The position numbers and the translations under genes are program-made. 9,990 bases of DNA from contig JAEYYJ010000336.1 in assembly GCA_023430845.1 (NCBI GenBank), forward strand, positions 1-9,990, in the 5' to 3' direction. This document shows positions 6,059 through 9,990 of the stretch, piece by piece. Source of the DNA: Pseudomonadota bacterium (GTDB lineage: Bacteria > Pseudomonadota > Alphaproteobacteria > Rhizobiales > Hyphomicrobiaceae). A model generated the notes under the pieces. That model saw only the letters and a program-made list of their open reading frames with translations. It was not told the DNA's origin and ran no database searches. Numbering within the stretch: the first letter of the stretch is position 1; the number at the start of each line of letters is the position of its first letter.

Positions 6059-7074
6059 TCACCCAAAAGCACATTGCCTGGGCGATCGGGCTTGCCGTCC
6101 TGCTGGTGCTGCCGCTCATCGTCAAGCAGATCTTCCCCGGGACGGATCGTTATTACTTGCACCTCGTGATCCAGATCCTGATCTGGGCATTCATCTATAC
6201 GGGCTGGTCGATGATGGGCCGTTTTGGGCTCACATCCCTCGGACACGGCGCCTTCACGGGTATCGGCGCCTACGTCACCGTGATGCTCTGGAACTTCGGC
6301 GGAATCACGCCGTGGATCGGCATTCCCGTCGCCATGCTCGTGGCAACGATCGCGGGCATTCTCATCGGCTATCCGTGTTTTCGCATGCGGATCACGGGCC
6401 ACTACTTCGCACTGCTGACGCTCGCCTTCACCGAATTCGTTCGCCTGTGCATCGTCGGGCTGCGCGACTGGACGGGCGGCTCGCTCGGAACGCAACCAGC
6501 GCGCTATGGCGATGGCCTGTCGCTCTACGCCTTCCAGTTCGAGCCAAACCGCACGCTTGCATACTATATCGTGCTCGCCGTCTGGCTCATCGGCCTCATC
6601 ATCTGGGTGAAGGTCGACCGGAGCATGGACCGCTACGCGCTCGATGCCGCCTCGCAAGACGAGGACGCCGCCGCCTCGGTCGGCATCAACGTCACGCGCG
6701 AGAAGCTCAAGATTACGGCGCTCTCCTCGGCCATGTGCGCGTTCGGCGGCGCGATCTACGGGCAGTATCAGATGTACATCGGCCCCGATACGATCGCCGG
6801 CCTCGGCGTCTCACTCAACATCGTTTTCGCCGTGATCGCAGGTGGAATCTGGTCGCTGTTCGGACCGACCTTCGGCGCCGTCTTCACGCAGGTACTCGCC
6901 GAGACGCTCCGCGTCGGTTTGCGCGGCTCCGAAACGCTGAGCAAGCTGCTCGGCCAGAGCGCGTTGGCGCTCGATACCTTCATCTACGGCCTGCTGCTGG
7001 TGCTCTTCATCATCTACATGCCGAAGGGCGTGATCGGCACGCTCACCGAGCGCTGGAAGCGAAAATCAGGTTAG
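6055..7074 (+). CDS. livM: HAAT ABC transporter permease LivM
   Basis: A 339-residue inner-membrane permease of the LivM branch, partner of LivH in the channel. A hydrophobic N-terminal segment (about residues 7-25) precedes the family block FGLTSLGHGAFTGIGAYV. The coupling-helix region SQDEDAAASVGINV lies in a cytoplasmic loop and matches the AxxExxAxxxG pattern of LivM. The later block beginning GGIWSLFGPTFGAV and the ending YMPKGVIG are also typical. The ATG at 6055 overlaps the livH stop by four bases and gives family-normal length; the frame is open further upstream, but that would overlap livH deeply. It is the last transporter gene. No strong rightward terminator follows, only the shared hairpin at 7111-7137. 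Confidence 0.94.
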   Translation: MITQKHIAWAIGLAVLLVLPLIVKQIFPGTDRYYLHLVIQILIWAFIYTGWSMMGRFGLTSLGHGAFTGIGAYVTVMLWNFGGITPWIGIPVAMLVATIAGILIGYPCFRMRITGHYFALLTLAFTEFVRLCIVGLRDWTGGSLGTQPARYGDGLSLYAFQFEPNRTLAYYIVLAVWLIGLIIWVKVDRSMDRYALDAASQDEDAAASVGINVTREKLKITALSSAMCAFGGAIYGQYQMYIGPDTIAGLGVSLNIVFAVIAGGIWSLFGPTFGAVFTQVLAETLRVGLRGSETLSKLLGQSALALDTFIYGLLLVLFIIYMPKGVIGTLTERWKRKSG

Positions 7075-7103
7075 CGATCCACGCAGTCATCGGCATAAGC
7101 CAA

Positions 7104-7137
7104 CAAAAAAAAACGGCCGGGGCGAACCCGGCCGTTT
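7104..7137 (-). terminator. rho-independent terminator for the peroxiredoxin gene, possibly bidirectional
   Basis: The 11-base arms AAACGGCCGGG (7111-7121) and CCCGGCCGTTT (7127-7137) are perfect complements around the loop GCGAA. On the minus strand the GC-rich stem runs into an uninterrupted T-tract (the A-run 7104-7113 on the plus strand), the textbook form, 25 bases after the peroxiredoxin stop. On the plus strand only TTT follows, so termination of the livM transcript would be weaker. Confidence 0.9.
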
Positions 7138-7162
7138 CGATTCAAGCTGCTCGGCTCGCGGC

Positions 7163-7645
7163 TCAGAGCATCCCGCAGACCGTCGCCGCGCTCGACTTGT
7201 CGACCGCCGCACCTTCCTCGAGGTTGATCGACTTCACGACACCGTCCTCGATGACCATCGAATAGCGCCGCGAACGGACGCCGAGGCCACGAGCGGTGAG
7301 ATCGAACTCCAGGCCGATCTTCTTCGTGAAGTCCGCCGAGCCATCGGCAAGGAACAGGATCTTGTCGGCAGCGCCCGTCTCTTTCGCCCAGGCATTGAGG
7401 ACGAAGACGTCGTTGACGGACACACAGGCGATTGCGTCGATGCCCTTGGACTTGATGTCGCCAGCCATCTGAATGAAGCCGGGCAGATGCGTGTTGTGGC
7501 ACGTCGGCGTGAACGCGCCCGGCACCGCGAACAGGACGACCTTCTTGCCGCCGAATACATCGGCCGTCGTCATGGACTTCGGGCCTTCCGAGCTCATCGT
7601 GTTGAACGTCGCGTCCGGCAGCTTGTCACCGACCTTGATGGCCAT
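7163..7645 (-). CDS. peroxiredoxin, Prx5 subfamily (thiol peroxidase)
   Basis: A 160-residue thioredoxin-fold peroxidase that reduces hydrogen peroxide and organic hydroperoxides with thiol-derived electrons. The Prx5/PMP20 active site PGAFTPTCHNTHLPGF (42-57) is intact, with the peroxidatic cysteine at Cys49 and the supporting threonine Thr46. The second conserved region LGVRSRRYSM (121-130) supplies the arginine. Further cysteines lie at 74 and 157; which one resolves, or whether glutathione/glutaredoxin does, cannot be told. Length is normal for the stand-alone form (about 160), with no fused glutaredoxin domain. The start at 7645 is chosen because MAIKVGDKLPD is the usual N-terminus and a strong ribosome site precedes it; the frame runs further upstream without homology. 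No signal peptide is seen, so it is cytoplasmic. It ends at a strong terminator. Confidence 0.93.
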   Translation of the reverse strand: MAIKVGDKLPDATFNTMSSEGPKSMTTADVFGGKKVVLFAVPGAFTPTCHNTHLPGFIQMAGDIKSKGIDAIACVSVNDVFVLNAWAKETGAADKILFLADGSADFTKKIGLEFDLTARGLGVRSRRYSMVIEDGVVKSINLEEGAAVDKSSAATVCGML

Positions 7646-7654
7646 GATGCTTAA

Positions 7655-7662
7655 TCCTTCCC
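7655..7662 (-). promoter_or_regulatory. ribosome binding site of the peroxiredoxin gene
   Basis: On the minus strand GGGAAGGA lies nine bases before the ATG at 7645. It fixes the start there rather than at upstream in-frame codons as far as 7792. Confidence 0.7.
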
Positions 7663-7785
7663 GGTTTGGATTGAACGAGCTGGCGCCGGAGGCGCCGAGG
7701 CGCGGGGCACAGGGGAGCGCCGCCGTCCCCACAACCATAGCGTCTCTCGATGATGCGGCCAAGCGTCTGGCAACGTATCGGCTGC

Positions 7786-8568
7786 TCACCAATCCAGCGA
7801 CGCACCATGGCGGAGCACGGCATCGAGAGCCGGGACGAAGGCGTTGCCCTCGCCGTGCAGCGCAATTCCCGTAAGGAGGCTGAGCGGCGCGCGGCTGCCC
7901 TTGCGTCCCTGGACGATGACGCGGTGCGCTTCCGCGCCTGCACGCGGGTGGAGCGGCAGCACGCGGAGCCCTCCGAAGCGGCGACCGAGGCCTTGAAGGA
8001 GCGCACCCAAAGCGTCAGCACGATGGATCACCGTAACGACGCCATTGCTCGCTGCCGCGGTTGCGAGAAAGCGGCACCACTGTTCGAGCGCGCCATCCGC
8101 CATCTCATGCGATGCTGCCTTGAGATCAGCCGGCGAGCGTGTTCCACGTCCTTCCGTAAAGTAGGGCGGGTTGGCGATGACGTGCGAGAACGCGCCCGCG
8201 TTCATGCCCGTATCGGCCTCGCGAGAGCGATTGATGCCGGCGCCGCCCTCCGCAATGTCGAGCTCGACAACGCGAACGCGCGCGTCGAGCCCATTGCGGT
8301 TGGCATTCTGGCGGGCGAGCGCCGCGAGTGCAGGCTCACGCTCGACGAGCGTAACGTGCGCATTGGGCACACGACACGCCACGCAGAGCCCTGCAACGCC
8401 GACGCCAGCGCCTGCGTCCAGGACACGCGCTTGATCACCAACGCCGACACCACAGGCAGCGGCCAGCAAAACGGCATCGAGACCCGCACGGTAGCCCCGA
8501 GAAGGCTGCAAGATTTCGAGGGCGCCGCCGAGGAAGGCATCGGTTGTGAATATGTCGTCCGTACTCAT
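7786..8568 (-). CDS. SAM-dependent methyltransferase, TrmN6-like (tRNA1(Val) adenine-N6 type)
   Basis: A 260-residue Rossmann-fold N-methyltransferase. The SAM-binding motif I is VLDAGAGVGVAG (49-60), the ribose-binding acid is Glu76 in LVEREP, and the catalytic NPPY is at 133-136. NPPY is typical of enzymes that methylate the amino group of adenine. The N-terminal block PSRGYRAGLDAVLLAA (22-37) is typical of TrmN6/YfiC proteins, which modify A37 of tRNA1(Val) in E. coli. A Gly/Ser-rich insert at about 108-126 lies just before the catalytic strand. The start at 8568 overlaps the DUF2007 stop by four bases (ATGA), so the two are translationally coupled. The methyltransferase family is certain; the exact tRNA substrate is inferred from similarity. 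Confidence 0.87.
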   Translation of the reverse strand: MSTDDIFTTDAFLGGALEILQPSRGYRAGLDAVLLAAACGVGVGDQARVLDAGAGVGVAGLCVACRVPNAHVTLVEREPALAALARQNANRNGLDARVRVVELDIAEGGAGINRSREADTGMNAGAFSHVIANPPYFTEGRGTRSPADLKAASHEMADGALEQWCRFLATAAASNGVVTVIHRADALGALLQGLGRRFGGLRVLPLHPRAGAEAHRVIVQGRKGSRAPLSLLTGIALHGEGNAFVPALDAVLRHGASLDW

Positions 8569-8828
8569 GACTCGCTATCGGAGGATGTCGAGCCCTGTCG
8601 CAGGCCTTCGCGGACGATCCATTGACCGAGGTCGGCTTCCTCCAGGATCTGAGCCGCGCGCGGCCAGTCTTCTGCGAGGACGAGCACACGTCGCGGAAAT
8701 ACGCCGATCGAGCCTTCCGTGATGCTCATGTGCGTATCGGCGATGTACACGGCGATGCCGGCTTCTCGGAACAGGGCTTCGACGAAGCTGATGAGGACTG
8801 GATCGTTCGCCCGGACGATGAGCTGCAT
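8565..8828 (-). CDS. DUF2007 domain protein
   Basis: An 87-residue small soluble protein of the DUF2007 family (sometimes labelled putative signal-transducing protein), with no established function. It opens with MQLIVRANDPVLISFVEALF, then the block EAGIAVYIADTHMS, and later RRVLVLAEDWPRAAQIL, giving the alternating beta and alpha pattern of the family. The tail after about residue 78 is Ser-rich and probably disordered. The start at 8828 is preceded by AGGAG seven bases upstream on the minus strand; a longer frame reaches 8915 but its extra residues are basic and unrelated. It is first in a two-gene operon with the methyltransferase. From general knowledge, these two often occur together in alphaproteobacteria, near a polyprenyl synthase gene, but no such synthase is present beside them here. 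Confidence 0.85.
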   Translation of the reverse strand: MQLIVRANDPVLISFVEALFREAGIAVYIADTHMSITEGSIGVFPRRVLVLAEDWPRAAQILEEADLGQWIVREGLRQGSTSSDSES

Positions 8829-9041
8829 CGGCACTCCTGAAAATATGGCAGCGATGCCCCACCTGTCGCACGCAAAGCGCCGGCGGTCACGCCTCTTGCA
8901 AAACCCGCGCACCAACGCCGGGATCCCTTAAATGCTAAGCATTTCAGGAACAGGCCGCTAACCGATGCTCCGCACGCTTAAGATGCTTCTTGAAATTCAT
9001 GCAATCATAGATTGTGGGTCACGTGCACCGGGAGAAACATC
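8829..9041. other. divergent intergenic region before DUF2007 and the small exported-protein frame
   Basis: This 213-base gap should contain the promoter of the DUF2007-methyltransferase operon and perhaps one for the small rightward gene. It holds the short palindrome at 8930-8944 and an A/T-richer patch at about 8977-9014, contrasting with the GC-rich surroundings. TTGAAA at 8990-8995 resembles a -35 box, but no convincing -10 lies at the right distance. No tRNA or other RNA gene was recognised. Confidence 0.4.
8930..8944. promoter_or_regulatory. short palindrome, possible operator
   Basis: AAATGCT (8930-8936) and AGCATTT (8938-8944) are perfect complements around a single central A. The site is A/T-rich in a GC-rich gap and lies about 100 bases upstream of the DUF2007 start on its strand and about 100 bases upstream of the small gene on the other. 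Size and symmetry fit a dimeric repressor site, but the regulator is unknown and chance is not excluded. Confidence 0.35.
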
Positions 9042-9251
9042 ATGTCGACACTGGAAATGCCGGCCTGCCTCGCGCTGCTGCTGGTCATGGCCAACCTTGC
9101 GCTGTGCCTCAGCGCGGAGAACCGGCTGCTCATTCCCAACACGGCTCCACAGGCCGTCATGGCATTGGACGGCGCTCTCGCGATCACGCTCTGCGGCGAC
9201 GCAGGCGCACGTACCGCAAATCCCGCGCCTACCGGAGCCGGGAACTGCTAG
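9042..9251 (+). CDS. hypothetical small exported or membrane protein
   Basis: A 69-residue frame beginning MSTLEMPACLALLLVMANLA, whose residues 8-23 or so form a hydrophobic stretch suited to a signal peptide or membrane anchor. The remainder (from about SAENRLLIP) is short, Ala/Thr/Pro-rich at the end and matches no family I recognise. GGGAGA at 9030-9035 lies six bases before the ATG, which favours this start over the in-frame ATG at 9012. The stop overlaps the end of the convergent isomerase gene by four bases. Support is the ribosome site and the hydrophobic N-terminus only. A leftward frame (8997-9299) covers the same bases but lacks comparable signals. Confidence 0.45.
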   Translation: MSTLEMPACLALLLVMANLALCLSAENRLLIPNTAPQAVMALDGALAITLCGDAGARTANPAPTGAGNC

Positions 9252-9850
9252 CGCTTGGCCAGCGCGCGATCGAGGAACTCGAGCCGGTCCTGGCCCCAAA
9301 AGAACTCGCCTGACGGCAAGACGTAGCTCGGCGCACCGAAAACACCACGATGCAGCGCTTCGGCGGTGTTCCTGCTGTGGATCTCATCAAGTTCCGCGTC
9401 CGACGGCCCCGATTTGCGGATCGCCGCCGCATCGAGCCCAGCGCGCTTGGCGGCTTCTGCGACGACGGCCTCATCGCCGAGGTTGCCCTCGAGCTCCCAG
9501 ATCGACCGGCCGAGTTCCTGCGCGAGACGGCAGGCGTCCTTGCCCTGCAATTCAGCGGCGATGACGAGGCGGCTGCCAAGCGCCTCATCGGAAGGAAAAT
9601 GCTTCGGCTCGAGATTGATCGGCACGTTCCGATAGTCGCGCCAGCGCTTGAGCTCCATCATGCGATAGGCGCGACGCTCCGGCGAGCGCTTCGGCAACGG
9701 CAGCCCGCCCGTCTTCGAGAAGACCTCGCCGTACTTCGTCGGCTTGATGCGGACAGTGGCCCCATGACGCGCGGCAATCTCCGCGAAGAGAGCCGAGCCG
9801 AGGTACGTCCACGGGCTGTTGAGCGTCATGTAGTAATCGATCGTCGTCAT
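9248..9850 (-). CDS. 2-hydroxychromene-2-carboxylate isomerase family protein (DsbA-like / kappa GST)
   Basis: A 200-residue thioredoxin-fold protein with an inserted helical domain, of the HCCA isomerase/kappa-class glutathione transferase family. In naphthalene breakdown such enzymes use glutathione to isomerise 2-hydroxychromene-2-carboxylate. The N-terminal strand IDYYMTLNSPWTYLG carries Ser12, matching the glutathione-contacting serine (Ser11 in the Pseudomonas enzyme), with no DsbA-type CXXC. The C-terminal GVFGAPSYV (about 168-176) supplies the cis-proline, and FFWGQDRLEFL (183-193) is a family signature. The start at 9850 follows GGGAGG on the minus strand. It lies 35 bases after the upstream oxidoreductase gene and may share its transcript. 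No ring-cleavage genes are in the window, so the true substrate is open; many family members act outside aromatic catabolism. Confidence 0.88.
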   Translation of the reverse strand: MTTIDYYMTLNSPWTYLGSALFAEIAARHGATVRIKPTKYGEVFSKTGGLPLPKRSPERRAYRMMELKRWRDYRNVPINLEPKHFPSDEALGSRLVIAAELQGKDACRLAQELGRSIWELEGNLGDEAVVAEAAKRAGLDAAAIRKSGPSDAELDEIHSRNTAEALHRGVFGAPSYVLPSGEFFWGQDRLEFLDRALAKR

Positions 9851-9885
9851 GCAGTGAACCTCCCGTTCCGCGCGTGTTGCCCGCG

Positions 9886-9990
9886 TTATTCCTGAGCGCC
9901 GCGGATCATTGTGTAGATGTGCGAGAAATCCATGCCGCCCTCGCCGGCGAGGTCATGCAGCGCATAGAGCTGCACCGCGAGCGCGCCCAT
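9886..9990 (-). CDS. C-terminal end of an NAD(P)-dependent oxidoreductase, probably 3-hydroxyisobutyrate dehydrogenase-like (partial)
   Basis: The last 34 codons of a leftward gene that continues past the window edge, ending in TAA at 9886-9888. The visible end contains ALAVQLYALHDLAGEGGMD followed by FSHIYTMIRG. This resembles the C-terminal helices of the beta-hydroxyacid dehydrogenase family (3-hydroxyisobutyrate dehydrogenase, tartronate semialdehyde reductase), where a QLY motif, a glycine-rich turn and DFS precede the end. The catalytic and NAD-binding parts lie outside, so the exact member cannot be named. The ATG at the very edge (9988-9990) is more likely an internal methionine than the start. 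It lies upstream of the isomerase gene on the same strand with a 35-base gap, suggesting an operon. Confidence 0.65.
   Translation of the reverse strand: MGALAVQLYALHDLAGEGGMDFSHIYTMIRGAQE

Noticed and set aside
5880..7265. A 461-codon plus-strand frame overlapping livH, livM and the terminator
   Set aside because: Its product is Arg/His/Ala-rich, out of frame with two clear permeases, and runs through a terminator into an opposing gene.
7681..7706. GGCGCC-rich repeats upstream of the peroxiredoxin gene
   Set aside because: Short low-complexity GC repeats expected by composition. The six-base self-complementary unit is too short to argue for an operator.
7750..8625. A 291-codon open frame on the plus strand across the methyltransferase
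   Set aside because: It mirrors the TrmN6-like gene, which has intact SAM and NPPY motifs. The plus-strand product is Arg/Glu-rich without family features.

Overview
This 10 kb window looks like ordinary chromosomal DNA from a high-GC alphaproteobacterium, most likely of the order Hyphomicrobiales. That placement is inferred from the strong G/C bias at third codon positions and from the gene types: a five-gene HAAT/Liv transporter set, a DUF502 membrane protein, and a DUF2007 gene overlapping a tRNA1(Val)-type methyltransferase. No marker gene (rRNA, ribosomal protein) is present to prove it. No transposase, phage gene, CRISPR array, tRNA or rRNA was recognised.

Layout. Positions 53-1012 (+) encode an alpha/beta hydrolase of the lysophospholipase type. 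It converges tail to tail with a DUF502 inner-membrane protein (1017-1799, -). A 279-base divergent gap (1800-2078) leads into a HAAT-family ABC importer read rightwards: periplasmic binding protein (2079-3377), LivG ATPase (3484-4215), LivF ATPase (4392-5096), LivH permease (5165-6058) and LivM permease (6055-7074). A strong terminator-like hairpin (3391-3442) follows the binding-protein gene. The usual tight livG-livF junction is split by a compact double-palindrome element (about 4205-4389) bounded by a 16-bp direct repeat. A terminator at 7104-7137 is oriented for the following leftward gene, a Prx5-type peroxiredoxin (7163-7645, -).

The right part is also read mostly leftwards. A DUF2007 gene (8565-8828) and a TrmN6-like methyltransferase (7786-8568) overlap by four bases and form a small operon. 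A possible small exported protein (9042-9251, +) sits next to a 2-hydroxychromene-2-carboxylate isomerase/kappa-GST-like protein (9248-9850, -). That gene follows the C-terminal end of a probable 3-hydroxyisobutyrate-dehydrogenase-like oxidoreductase (9886-9990, -), which continues beyond the window.

How it works together. The five transporter genes make one complete importer: a periplasmic receptor, two membrane subunits and two ATPases. Its substrate cannot be read from the sequence. The most unusual structure is the palindromic mosaic between livG and livF. It appears to be an insertion, and it could fold so that one short segment pairs either with the livG stop region or with the region just before the livF start. 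No wholly new multi-gene system was found; the remaining genes belong to known families.
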